Of a stretch of DNA of 64,000 nucleotides, positions 45,459-57,700 are shown in pieces. How positions within the stretch are numbered: position 1 is the stretch's first letter; the number at the start of each line of letters is the position of its first letter. The position numbers and the translations under genes were made by a program. Where the stretch lies: positions 1-64,000 of the forward strand of contig JAUIRK010001010.1 in the NCBI GenBank assembly GCA_030549495.1. The letters run 5' to 3'. The DNA is from Nectonema munidae (Eukaryota > Nematomorpha > Nectonematoida > Nectonematidae). The notes beneath the pieces are model-generated. The model saw only the letters and a program-made list of their open reading frames with translations. It made no database searches and was not told the DNA's origin.

Positions 45459-45622
45459 CATTTTAATTTTTTCAAATACACTTCTAATCTTGTTCTGTGC
45501 CTCCTTAAAATTAATATTAACTCATCAAAACACACAAATGCTAACTAACTTTAGTTTAAGCCTGCTTAAAATTAATATCATATTTTAAGCACACAAATGC
45601 TAAGTAATTATTGTATGCCTGT

Positions 45623-45838
45623 CAGTGCCGGATCTTTTTTTAATAAAATTGATCTAGATTCTACAAAAAAGAAAAAAAACCATAAAATTAATAAGCAAAA
45701 ATTTATTTTAAGGAGGAAATATAAAAGAAGAATTGAAGAAAACTAAAAGATATTACAAAAATTCAAAAAAAATTTTTTTCAACAAAGCGCGGGGCCTGTA
45801 GCAGCTGCTACATCTGCTACTATGTTAATCCGGCACTG
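45623..45838. mobile_element. hAT-type MITE (CAGTGCCGGAT ends)
   Basis: A 216-bp element with inverted ends CAGTGCCGGATCTTTTT and CAGTGCCGGATTAAC. Flanks ATGCCTGT and ATGCCTAC agree at six of eight bases. It contains GTAGCAGCTGCTACATCTGC, itself partly palindromic. It is non-coding. Confidence 0.75.
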
Positions 45839-47180
45839 ATGCCTACTTACCTAATATTGTCTTTTCAAAAACACAGAGCTGCGCAATGGAGCATACATAA
45901 ATATGCCTCCATAGTTCTACCCACTATGTGGTTATGTAAAAAATATCATAACCTATAAAGATTGATATTTTTCAAAATTTCATTCTAAACAAAATCCTTA
46001 AAGTTTTGTTTAACTTTATACTGAAAAACAGAAATTTTTTTCATGTTCACAAAGCATCAAAAATACAACCCTAAATTCTTTTCAAAGTTTAATTTGCAAT
46101 CTAAGTACTATTGAAAAGTATAAATTGAGTTCCTTTTTGACGTTTACTTTAGAAACGAGGCTATGAAAAAAAATTATAAACTCAAAAAGCTAAACTCGTT
46201 TGCACAAACCCTAAGATTCTTTAAATTTAAACTTGTAATAATAATTTTAATTTCAAAATTATTTTTAGAGTTTATATTAATATAATAGAGTCAAATCATG
46301 TTTTAAAATCCGAAAACCGCACTTTTTAAGTTTCATGAAAATTTAAGTTATATTCTAAGTAATATTAAAGCTTAGTTAGAGCACCCATTTTAGCCCAGCG
46401 TGCCATAATTTGACACAGATGAATAATTCAAAACATTATATTTTTTCATGTTCATCATTTCTTCCTTTCAAACTATATTGGAGAGTTGGAGTGTTGTCCT
46501 TTTGTCAGTAATAAATCAAATATGTCAAAAAATTAATCATGGCTTGCCTCCTTACTCTCCAAACTTCATTCTTTTTCTCTCTCATTTTTTGTTGTTGCAT
46601 AAAGTAAGAATAATATAGCGAGCGTAAATGGAGTTTTACAGGAATCAACTTAAAAAAATAATTTAAGTTAATAGGTTACATTTTTAGAATATTTTTTGAA
46701 AAGAGAGATATCTATTTAGATTTTTCAAGAATACTCACGTGTTTTTGGATGTCCAAAAAAGGCATACTGGGTAGATACGAGTACAATTTTTATCATTCGG
46801 TAGTTTTCAAAACGAATGCTGTTTTTTACTTGATAATGCCAATTTAAGATTAGATTTTGATAATATAGGGTTGCATGTCAAAAAAAGAAAAGACTAGAAG
46901 AGAGGTTTGTACCCAAGTCGGTTTTGTTTCCAAGGATTCTCTTAAAATCTCTTCCCCTTTTTTTCTTTTCTTACAGTTTAATCATTATTTCAGCCTTACA
47001 ATAAATCCTGTTAAGATAATTTAAGTTTTTATTCATAATTGTTCTTATATAGTTTATAGGCGAACCTTTTTGGTTCTACCTATTGGTAGGAGTAGATGAG
47101 GGATCTAGCAAACTTATTTGCTTTTATATAATAACATTTAGTTTACTCAAGTTTCTACTTTAAAATTCTTTCAGATGCAC
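45839..47180. other. AT-rich intergenic DNA
   Basis: No exon, RNA gene or element boundary that I can support. Sequence is T- and A-rich with no repeated unit visible. Confidence 0.4.
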
Positions 47181-47187
47181 CATCAAT

Positions 47188-47377
47188 TACTGGCGGATAC
47201 AGAAAAAACGCAAAGGGGGCGAAATTGGATCAAATGATTTTTTTCCATAAAAGTAATGTTTTTTTGCCAAATACAGAGACTATATAAATAACTACCTCCA
47301 TTTAAATAATATTCCAAGTGCATAAGTAAAAAGGATGGGGGCGATTGCAGCTTCGCCCTCCTTTAGGTCCACCCAAG
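47188..47377. mobile_element. hAT-type MITE with perfect 8-bp duplication
   Basis: A 190-bp element flanked by CCATCAAT on both sides (47180-47187 and 47378-47385). Left end TACTGGCGGATAC, right end the inverse of CTTGGGTGGACC. It is a short member of the GGCGGAT-ended group. Confidence 0.8.
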
Positions 47378-47879
47378 CCATCAATGAGTTATAATTTCAA
47401 CCCACCGACGCACATTTGAGGAGAGAGGGGCAAAAAGATTTTTCGTCCCCAATATTTATCACTTTGTAGTTTGTGCTACAAATTTTTAATATAAAGCATG
47501 AATTGTTTCTAAAAGTGTACACCTCTGAAAATTATGTATGTTGTAAAAAAATGCATTGAAATATTTTAGCAAATATATTTTAAAAAGTTTTTTGTCTTCC
47601 ATCTCAATAATTTAAAGCTTGTGAGTCCTTGATCAAACGCTTCATAAAATTTTGTTCACAACTATTTTTACCCATCTTCCCTGAGAGAATATAATAAAAT
47701 TTAAAACTGCAAAATTTTTGAAAAGCATTACTTATGTCTATTCGAATACAGCACTTTTTGCCTTTCGACAAAAACTATTTTATAAATGTAATTAAATTTT
47801 TCTAATTTCGTATTTTTGTTAGAAAAATGTCCAGATCTTTACACTAGTTAATATCTAATGCTGAAAGTGAATTAACAAG

Positions 47880-49440
47880 TTATATTCCTGAAATATTTTT
47901 TTAACGCCTAAATTCTACCGTTTTGACGGATGAAGACTCAGCTGATGAAGATAGTGGATGATACATAGATAATATAGTGGACAATTGCTTGCAGAAGCAA
48001 ATACAAAGGCTATATATGAAGCGAGTCTCGATACAAATGAAAATGATTGGATGAATGGCGAAGTCTTTTCAATCCAAGTTTTCCCATTTTTCCTATGAGT
48101 GATTTTTCTCAATTCAGAAATATGAATTCTCATGTTATTACTAATAGCTTTTTTTTATGAAGAAATTTTGAGTTTTATTTGTGAGGAAAAAAGAAAATAT
48201 TCACATTTTAAAAACAAATTCTATCTTTTTTTATTGAAAATGGAAAGCTGAAAGTGTTTATCAGAATTCTCTTAATTTCTTGATATTCCACTGTACCTTA
48301 AGGCAAAAATGAAATGATATATAACGGTATGAGAAAGAATAGATTCTAGAAATTGATGGAATTTGTTAACTTCGCAAATAATGAATCAATAGAGTTGAAA
48401 GACAATTTTTTTAATATTCGGATTCGTACTTTGTCCAATCATTTGAATAAAAAATTGATATAATACTTTGTTCCAACACAATGTATATTGCCCTGGCGAA
48501 TCAATGATCGAATACTTTGGCAAACATCCTTGCAAACAGTGCGTAAGAAGTAAACCAATCAGATTTGGTTATAAAGTTTGGTGTACCTGTGCATATGATT
48601 ATTATCTTATTCACTTCGTTTTTTATCATAGTAAATCTGTTTACAAAAAAGTAGAAGAAAAATTGTACGCAAAAGTTGGCATAACAATTTTGAACGCTAT
48701 GGAAAACTTCGGTGACGATAAAAAGGATTTGCCTTACTTCTTTTTTGCGATTCTTTATTTTTATCAGAAAAGTTCATGAAGAAACTTCTACCTTTAGGTT
48801 GGTTTTACGAGAACGCTAAACGAAAGACGCTTCTCTGCATTTTAAGTTCTTTTTCAAAAAGAAATGTCTAAGAAGCCAATGACCTTTTTCTTCATCTACA
48901 CCTTTAAATTTTAATATAATAGTTGTCAGATGGATGGACAACAAACAACGTTGTAACGTTATGTAGTTCTGTTTATGGTTTTTTTCTAACTTACAGAAAA
49001 GTTAAAAGATTGAAATTCAATGTCCCAATTTAATTTTCCAATATAATTCTAACATGGGAGGGGGATCGTTTGAATCAGAATATAAATAATTATAGAGTTG
49101 GAATAAGGGTAAAAATAGTATTTTTCTGTTTTTACTTGGATGCTTGATGCAGCAATTTGTAATGCTTGATATTTACACAAATAAACTGGCGGATTGAAAT
49201 CTTTATTAGACTGCAGGAGAGAAATTTGAAGATTCTATTTAAATAAGTTTGGTAAAGCTTCCTTGATTTTCGGCACAATATAGATGAATAATGAAAATAA
49301 AATGGATGAAAAGAATCATTTAATTTCTAAAACCAAGAATGGTAAAAGATGTGAATTTGATGGATGTTTCAAAGAACAACTACTGATTGTGTTAAGGACT
49401 TTGCGTCGCTTGTAATATAAAATATTATACATCAAATTAA
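47880..49440 (+). pseudogene. PGBD2/3-like piggyBac relic
   Basis: A + strand, heavily decayed piggyBac of a third lineage. Readable blocks in order: an acidic N-terminus (TDEDSADEDSG, 47930); the core near 48480-48780 (GESMIEYFGKHPCKQCVRSK, PIRFGYKVWC); IVVRWMDNKQR near 48925; FSNIILTWEGDRLNQN near 49040, where the third Asp of NMGGVDRMDQN would lie; and a C-terminal CEFDGCFKEQL. Nearly every block is in a different frame with stops between. A TTAACGCC lies at 47901, possibly a terminus. Confidence 0.7.
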
Positions 49441-50040
49441 CAAAATAGTAATAAATTTTTGTGAAAGTTTAATTTAGTAATTTTAGATCATTTTTTTTTG
49501 ATTTGTCTTGACTTAATCCTCTAATAAACAGTTGTTTTCGATTAAATTTTCTCCTAAATACAAACTAATATTGTGTTTGGTACCTTGATAGCTCAACATT
49601 CTTTCAAATTATTATCAGATATCAAAGAATTATTATAGAACCTATAGAGTTAGAATCAAATAAAAAAAAATAAGTTTTTAGTAGGTGTGATAGATTCAAG
49701 AAAAATCTACTTTATTTGAGATGCCTGTTAAAATGACACACCTATTTTTTAAAAGCGAAAAATAAAACTAAAATTTTAATTTGTATTATAATTTAAAAAA
49801 AGACTTAACATAATAACTGAGTTTATTGTTATTTTTTAAAAACATTTTTTTGGGTTAACATGCGCTTTAAACTTAAACAAAATTCACAATTGATTTTTGT
49901 TTTATAATTTTGGTGAGTAAATTTTTACTTGTGCTTAAATACTTGTCTAAAACAGTCAAAAAACAAAAAAGTTATAAATAAAAAACGTATAAAATTTAAA
50001 CTAAAAAGCTGAAATTTAATAGTACATAGAAGAACTCGTT
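49441..50040. other. AT-rich intergenic DNA
   Basis: Nothing recognised. Confidence 0.4.
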
Positions 50041-50046
50041 ATAGAC

Positions 50047-51735
50047 CAGTGGTTCCCAACCTTTTTTTTAAATGACCCCAATTATATTTCTCAAAATATG
50101 ACCACGACCCCACTAATTTAGTTGTATATATTTTATTAAAACTATATATGATTAGCTGGCTGTAAAAGAAAGGCACGACAATTGTAATGAATATATCTGT
50201 AAGAGAGGTGCTCTAAGGTTGTGAAAGACAAAATAAACATCTTTAAATTTTATTATATTCACAGCATTATGAATTTTAAAACTTGACATTAATTAAAACA
50301 ACCACTTTGGAATAATATTCTGTCACATTCTTTAAAAACAAGCTAAAGTTTTATATTTTTTTGTGAAATGGTAAATTAATTTAAATTGGAGCCTTGGGCT
50401 TGAATAATGTTGCTAAGTTTCTCTATTCGTGGTTCAGTCTTGAAAAGTGCTACCCTAAAATCATGTTTCGGTTGTAGCCAGAGCTTCAACCTTAGCTTTT
50501 AGTTTTGATGGCAGTCAGAGTTGCAAATCGTGATTTACACAAATAGGTTGTAGTGAAAGGCGATAACACTTTCATAGCCTCGAATCCAAGAACTGGTTTC
50601 TTTTTTTCACAGCAGTCCAAAACACACTTAGAGTTTGTCTCTGAAATTGAAAACAAAGAGTTTCCTCATGCTGGATCTCTATAAGCTCTTGCAGATTTTG
50701 GATAGAAGACTCTTCTAAAAGTTCCTCGGCTTGGATATCAGAGGGTCTTAGCAAATATTTCTATTTCTCATGCATTTCTCCACTGGGAATGTACCTGTCA
50801 ATCTCCTCACTCAATTTCTCAACGTGCCCTACAATGACACTTTGTACAGCCAGAAGTGAGAAAAAGGTTTAAAAGTGGAAAGGACGCAGTTTTTGCTAAT
50901 TCAATCCTTCCTTTCCACAGCTTTAGGTTTGTTTTGAAAGCCTTGAACTTTTCTGACGCAGAGATTATAGTCTCATATTTTCCTTGCATGGCATATTCAG
51001 CAAATTCAACTATGAAAATATGTCTGTCAGATATGCCACTTTAAGCCACCTTTTTGGTTCTCTAACCCTTGATGTCAGTGCATGTTTCTTCTCGTTTAGG
51101 AAGATTTCAACCTCTGCACGCATGTAAAGCACTCTCTGATGCACTTTTCCTCGTGATAACCTCCTAACAGAAGAGTAGTAAAGCAGATGTTCATATTCGG
51201 ATCCCATATCAGAGCACTATTGACTAAACAGCCTTGAATTCAATGCTGGTGATTTAATAAAATTTACTATTTGAATAACATCTATAACAGTGTTAAGCTC
51301 AAGTGACATTTATTGAGAAGCAAGATTTTCTCGATGAAGCAGACAATAAGTCGCTATCACTGTTCGGTGTTGACTTCTTTTACTCTGGCACTGAAACCCT
51401 GACGTGCACTTAACATTGCCGGTGTTGTATTCGAGCACACACTTTATCACTGATCCCATTTTTCTTTGATGAAACTATCAACCAACTTTAAAAGATTTTC
51501 ACCTGTTGCTGTTGTCTCTAGTGCTTTACAGAACAGAAAGTTTTCTTCAATGTACTCTTCTCTTGGTACCACGCGTATTCCAAGACTTGAGCATCGTCAC
51601 AGACCTTCAGTTGACTCAGCCAAATGCAAGCTGAATTTTCCGCTCTTCTTGATGGCAGCCATATGTCTTGCGAAATCTCTCGAGTGTTATCTGACAGCAA
51701 AATAGCTTCAAATTTTAACTGCAACATAACAAGGG
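50047..51735 (-). pseudogene. hAT relic (ZBED5/SCAND3-like), 5'-truncated
   Basis: The left end CAGTGGTTCCCAACC at 50047 is a typical hAT terminus. The minus strand encodes the middle and C-terminal part of a hAT transposase in several frames: EAILLSDNTREISQDIW (51700), KLVDSFIKEKWDQ, a SEYEHLLYYSSVRRLSRGKV block (51190, where the family has VRWLSRG), AYLTDIFS, and ELLEESSIQNLQELIEIQ (50730). The BED finger and right terminus are missing; similarity stops near 51735 where a different hAT-type end (CAGGGTTGGGGTAAATT, 51743) begins. It is a pseudogene. Confidence 0.75.
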
Positions 51736-51742
51736 CTGCTGG

Positions 51743-51915
51743 CAGGGTTGGGGTAAATTATAATTGCTTAATTGAAAATTAATTACAATTAGACCATAAT
51801 TGTAATTGAAATTGGAAAAAAATTGGAGACATAATTGAAATTATAATTATACTTTGAGCCTTGTAATTGAAAATGTAATTGTAATTGATAAGATAATATA
51901 ATTGCCAATTTTTTC
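51743..51915. mobile_element. hAT-type MITE end with TAATTG-rich body
   Basis: CAGGGTTGGGGTAAATT at 51743 opens a stretch made of imperfect TAATTG/CAATTA words up to about 51915. I could not find a matching right end, so boundaries are tentative. Confidence 0.4.
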
Positions 51916-52160
51916 GTTCTAGGAGAATCATCGGCAATCCTAGCACACTTCAATCAATCTTATAGATGACAGTCATGAAGGTTTATCCTCTATCTCTCTC
52001 CCTAACTCTTTGAGCTTACCGCCCTTTGCTTCTTTCATGTGTTACTATACGGAAAGCGGACTACACAATACACATGTGATACAAATAAATCCCGCATCAC
52101 TGTTTACTCAACTGCTTCCTTTGGCTACTTTCATATTCATCAATTCCTGTCTATATAGAG

Positions 52161-54216
52161 CACCGGTTCCCAACCGGGGGAAATTTTCCCCAGGGAGAAA
52201 TTAGGGTGTTTCAGGAGGGGGGGGGGATTCTAGTCTGGAATTAAAATTCTGGAAATTATCAGAAAATAATTAGAAAATAATTGTGCCTTCTGTTCTTCTC
52301 TTCTCAGGAGTACCCGTTTCCTGAACTTTACCCGCTTTTATTTTTATGTTTTATTTTCTTTTTTCTTTTTTAGTTTGTTCTTTTCTATTACATGTCTTAA
52401 TATGATCTCTCTTGTTCTTTTCAGGTCCGTAAGTGATCATGGTGAAAAAACGGATATATTCAGAAGCATATCTAGACTTCGGTTTTACGTTCATTATGAA
52501 TAACGGGGAACATCTGCAACAATCTGTCATCTGCACAAAGACCTTGGGGAATGGTAGCATGAAGCCATTCCAGTTGAAGCAACACCTTTAAGGATGCCAT
52601 CCCGAACTACAGAACAAGGATCGTGAATACTTCAAGCTGAAACAAAATTATCTGAAGAAGACGAAACTGGACTCAACTGGAACGTTTCGTCCGCAAACGG
52701 ACACTATTGTGAAAGCGTCATACGAAGTCTCGTACAAGATTGCGAGGGAGAAGAAACCACACACAATTGGTGAAACATTGGTGAAGCCCTGTATGCTGCA
52801 GTGCGTGAAGTTGGTCCTTGGTGAGGCTACCCACAACAAGATGACCCAGATTTACCTTTCAAACAACACCATTCGGTCACGGATCAATGATCTGGCTGAG
52901 ATCATCAAGAACCAATTTGTTCAGAAGGTTCGAAGGTCACAGTTTTTTTCGATTCAACTCGACGAATTGACAGATGTTGCGAATCTGTCCCAGCTGCTGG
53001 TCTTTGTTCGTTATACTACCGAAAAAGGAATTGCAGAGGAATTCCTCTTCTGCAAACCTCTCCAGACCACGACCAAAGCTCAGGATGTGATGGACCTTAT
53101 CAATGACTTTTTCGAAAACAGCAACATCAGTTGGGTGTCTCTGGTTGGGGTGTGCACGTATGGTGCCCCAGCCATGTTTGGTTCTCGATCAGGGTTCGTC
53201 ACGCTCGTCAAGCAAAAGAATCCGGAAGTGCAATCGACACACTGTTTTATCCACAAAGAGGCGCTTGCTTCAAGAACTCTCACCAAGAACTTTAAGCAGC
53301 ATCTCGAGACTGTAATCAAAGTCGTCAACTTTATCAAGGGTTCCGCTCTGAACACTCGGCTTTTTCGTCGGCTCTGTGAGTGAAGGCATGGAAGCCGACT
53401 ACGAATCGTTGCTGTTTCATACTCAGGTGAGCTGGCTCTCGAAGGGAAACATCTTGCAGCGAATCCTGGAATTGTTTGATGAGGTGGTAGCCTTCCTTCG
53501 TGCCTAAGAGAATGTTGTGCTTCTGGAGGCGTTGAAGGGTGAGTTTTTCCGTGTGCGGCTGTCCTACTTCTCCGATATTTTCAGTGCATTGAACGAGCTC
53601 AACAGGAAACTGCAGGACAAAGAGACCAACATTCTTTTTCAGTCGGAAAAGATCAAAACTTTCGTGGCTAAACTGGAACTGTGGAAGAAAAGAGCGGAGA
53701 TTGGAAGTTTTTCCTCATTCCTCTCTCTGAACGAATGTGTGGCGGATATGTAAGATGGCCTGCCTGATCCAATAGCCGAGGATATCAAACAACACCTCGT
53801 AGGCTTGGAAGAAGAATTCAAGTATTACTTCCCGGGGATCACAAACGAGAACAAGCTTATCAGAAACCCATTTCAGAGGAACGTTGAGGATGTGCCAGAA
53901 GCGTGACAGGAAGAGTTCCTGGACTTGAAAAACGACTCTGCAGCGAAGAATGTCTTCCAGAATGTTGAACTGGAAGAGTTTTGGACCCAAGTCGGAGGAA
54001 CCTACTCGCCTCTTGCGACCAATGCTCTGCGGATATTGCTCCAATTTTCTTCCATCCTACCTGTATGAGAGAGGATTTTCTGCACTGGTACAGCTCATCA
54101 AAACAAAGGCACGCAACAAGTTGGAGGTGGAGGCGAATCTTCGATGTGCGCTCTCCATAACTCCCCCAGGCATTGAAGGACTTGTGAACGGCAAACAATG
54201 CCAGAAGTCACACTAA
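52161..54216 (+). pseudogene. hAT transposon (ZBED5/SCAND3-like) with inactivated core
   Basis: The left end CACCGGTTCCCAACCGGGGG at 52161 is hAT-like. The gene starts at the ATG at 52439 (RIYSEAYLDFGFTFIMNNGE), with a BED finger in which the first Cys is Ser and a TAA after LKQHL (near 52589). The core 52709-53383 is open: HTIGETLVKPC, the first Asp in IQLDELTDVANLSQLLVF, then GVCTYGAPAMFGSRSGF, where the second catalytic Asp (CTDGAP) is Tyr, and CFIHKEALASR. A frameshift follows near 53380; later blocks are WLSKGN-like, RLSYFSDIFSALNELNRKLQ, LPDPIAEDIKQHLVGLEEEF, and the C-terminal YERGFSALVQLIKTKARNK to 54216. Base composition is GC-richer than the flanks. Confidence 0.85.
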
Positions 54217-54782
54217 AATCCTGTGTTAGTGTTCTTATTCAATATAATTTAATGTTAGCTGTGTTTGTGCATTTGAAAAATAAATTAGTAAATAGACTCA
54301 CTGTGTTTTAACTGTTCTTTCTCTCATACACATGAAGGGGGAAATCTGGATGGTTTAATTGGGTACAGGGGGAAATGACAGAACTGTCAGGGGAAATAAT
54401 GAAGAAAAATTGGCTCTCAATAATTTTATGGCGGTAAGGCTGGTTGGCAAAATTAACGGGGGTGACATAAAAGTGGGGTTAGAGTGTAAATAGAATTAAT
54501 TCCTGAAATATGGTAAAAACTTGAATAGAAAGTAAAATAAGACATAGATCTTGATAGAGAGCATGACAAGACATTGATACACTGACAAAAATAGCAAACT
54601 GGATATCATTTTTCGATTACTAATAAAACAAAAAAAATTAATTATTACTGCATTTAATATGATAGATGACCCACATTTTTCTAGCTTGAAGAGAGAATTT
54701 TAACTTTGTATTCTCTGTATATTTTTTTAATTCGATCTTTCCAAGTATAAAGTCAAAATAAATATTTAACAGTTTATTTCAG
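54217..54782. other. Intergenic DNA upstream of the MMSDH exon
   Basis: The first 250 bp contain GGGGGAAAT repeats (54340, 54368, 54392) echoing the left end of the preceding hAT, so its right terminal region may be here in decayed form. The remainder is AT-rich and ends with a splice acceptor (AGTTTATTTCAG at 54771-54782). Confidence 0.5.
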
Positions 54783-57700
54783 GAAATCTAGTGAAAATGC
54801 AAAATGTGCGCCATTTCTCCCAAGTTTCTCGCGTAAAATTATTTTTAAATGGCAAATTTGTCGAATCTGTGAGTAAAAAAGAAGTCAAAAACTTTGACCC
54901 ATCTAACAACGAGCTCATTTCCCGACTTCCTTTATCTACGAAAGAGGAAATGAAACTAGCCGTGGATTACGCAGAGCAAGCATTCTATCCATGGTCTCAG
55001 ACGCCAATAACACACCGCCAAGAAAGGCTCTTCGATTATCAACATTCAATCAAGAAAAATTTGGCAAGTTATCTTTTTATCGATGTGTATTATTTCCATT
55101 TTTCATCCCTACTTTTTCTAAATAGGAGAGATTGGCAGAAATTATTAGTTTAGAAAATGGCAAAACTTTTAATGATGCTAAAGGCGATGTCATCAGAGGA
55201 TTACGTAGATTTTTTAATTATTCGGTAGTTCTGCTCCCTCATACAAACATATACAATATACATACATACATACACACTAGAGTAATGAATTTTTTCACGT
55301 TGACTCTGTTGTATTTTTCAATGAACTTTTTGATATAAACACTATATGTCCTATTAAAACTGGTTTATTTTTCAAAAAGGTCCCCCACGAAACTTTTTAT
55401 CTTATTTTGATAAGCTAAATTTTACAAAAATAAAAATATAATTTATTTACAAATTAATGAAAATTTTTCCATCAGTTTTATTGCTTTTTCTGCAATAATA
55501 TTTGTTCGTGGTATATCAATAACTATAATTAAAGTATATAATAATATTATATACTAATATATTTACTTTTCCGTGTTTATTTTATTTTTTATAATTAATT
55601 AAAGATAATTTAATTGTTATTTTTAACATTCTTTGTATTTATTTAGCTGATGAGAAAAGATGAAAAACATGTTTTCTAATAAATCCTCCTAATAAAGTGT
55701 CTTATAACTTTCAACTCCTTGTAACTTATAATAACTGATGTATCTTTTACCCAGTGATTTTTGAAGCACTTTTGCATTTTGTATTCTGAATGCAATGAGG
55801 ACGCTTTTCATATTCTCCATTTTGGAATTTTTGGTTGGAAAACCATACTTCTTGCCAACCATAAGCTATAAAGTTCATAGCACTTTCTAGTTTTTCCCTC
55901 TAATCGGGTAAAAGAAAATATGCAATAAGAGTATAATTGGTCTGGAGTTTCATCGAGCATTATGCAGCAGTACCGGTAATGATTTCCAACTTATTGCGGG
56001 TAATTAATTTTTTTCTTTGAAAACTCTATACCCATAGCATAAAGTCAACAAAAACAAATCATCTCTCCAGCCAAGGTTTTTAAAATGAGGCATTTCGATT
56101 TCAGGTGTATATAATTTTTTCAAATCATTATAGTTTTTAACTATCATTTGTATAAACTCATAATTCATTCAAGGATCAATTGAGCTTACTGGAAAAATAA
56201 AAATCAAGGACATGTCTCAAAATTCTGTCCAAAATATGATATTGGCAACCAACAAATTGAGGTGTAGGCAAACCTAAATTCAAGATTTTCTGCTGGAGTC
56301 TGACTACAATTCCTGAAGAACAACCAGTGTTTGTAGATGTAGTGTCACAATTAATCATTTTTACCGCATCGTATTCATCAAGAACTTTTATTATACCTTC
56401 AGAAATGTTTTTAGCTGAACTGTTCTAACTTCTGAAAACTTCTAATTCAATTTTAAGATCAGGATTTTGAAGACGACATACTACTTCATATTTTTCAACC
56501 TTTTTATTGTTTTCTTAACTGGTGATCTCTTATCGTCGAAATGTATGCAAAAATTTTTGCTTTTCTAACGTTTCTTTATTTTTAATTCTATTAGTTTACC
56601 ACGTGCAATCATACCTTTAAATATTGCAGATTTTAATGGCGTTGGCAAGTCTATTCCCTCTCTCGAAAGACTTAAACATAGCTAGCTTCGTTGCTTTATG
56701 TGTAGTAAGAGATCAGTTTGTCACCAATTTAACAGATTGTGATGTAGAACATTTTTTCTTCCTCCTTTTGTTGCTGGCTTCTTCTTCTTCACTGACGACA
56801 TCAGGGCTGAGCTCGATGATCTACTGCAGTTTTCGTACTTTTCGGAATGTATTTTTATCATCTGAGTTTTTTGTCTTTTTGATGGATGAATTGAAGAAAG
56901 TGAAGCGAGTTTATTTGCCATCTTTCCTTTAAATTCAATCTGTTTTTTATAAAATTTTTATCTTCTCTACACAACCAATTTCGATCTACTTTTGTAATGT
57001 CAAACAAAGTACATAATTGTTCATTAAACTTACGAATGGTCATCGAAGTTAAATCACGAGGTATTATGAAAACAGAAGTAAATTTGATTTATTCATTCCA
57101 AGATTTAGAAATGATAAATACAAACAATCAGTTGAGTTCAAAATTGCATTCTTAATGAAAAAATCTAAAAAATAGCGATATTATAACTATGTTTCAACTT
57201 CGTAAACATCCTTTCAAGAAAAAAATAGTAATGGAAGCATATGACATCCAGTGTGTTAAAGAAATTTGTTTTTCTTGCTCCTATCTAAATGTTGAATAAT
57301 ATGAGTCTTTATATAGAGGTGAAAACATTTATATAATAGTATAGATACTCTGTAGAAGATGTTGAAATTGGGCTATCACGTTCAGCGGTTTTAAGTAGCC
57401 TTTGTGTATGTCCATACTACACAACTTTTGTACTGCTATTGATTTTTTTCTGTTTTAATTTCAAGTTTTTTCTTTATTATAAATATTTTGTTTCTTTTTG
57501 ACTAACTGTTTACATTTGTTGTGTATATGAATAAATTCTTCTTCTTACTTTTAGCATACTTTTGATTTTTTTCATATTCTAAAATTAATTTTTTAACTTT
57601 AGCAATAATTGCTTGCTCACTACGTTGAGGAAAACTCATTTTATCCATAAACTTGATAATTCTTAAAAAATCTTTTTTATCCTATCTTGTTTGAGTTTTA

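Noticed and set aside
48468-48779. Intact small host gene
   Set aside because: It contains the PGBD2/3 core GESMIEYFGKHP and is flanked by other broken blocks of the same transposase.
55132-55338. Continuous extension of MMSDH past VIRGL
   Set aside because: Similarity stops exactly at a GT donor (TTAC|GTAGAT) and resumes at 59368 in the right phase; the extension is intron.
56624-56932. + strand 102-codon frame in MMSDH intron b
   Set aside because: It is antisense to the transposase-like relic on the minus strand and has the Leu/Phe/Ser bias of a shadow frame.
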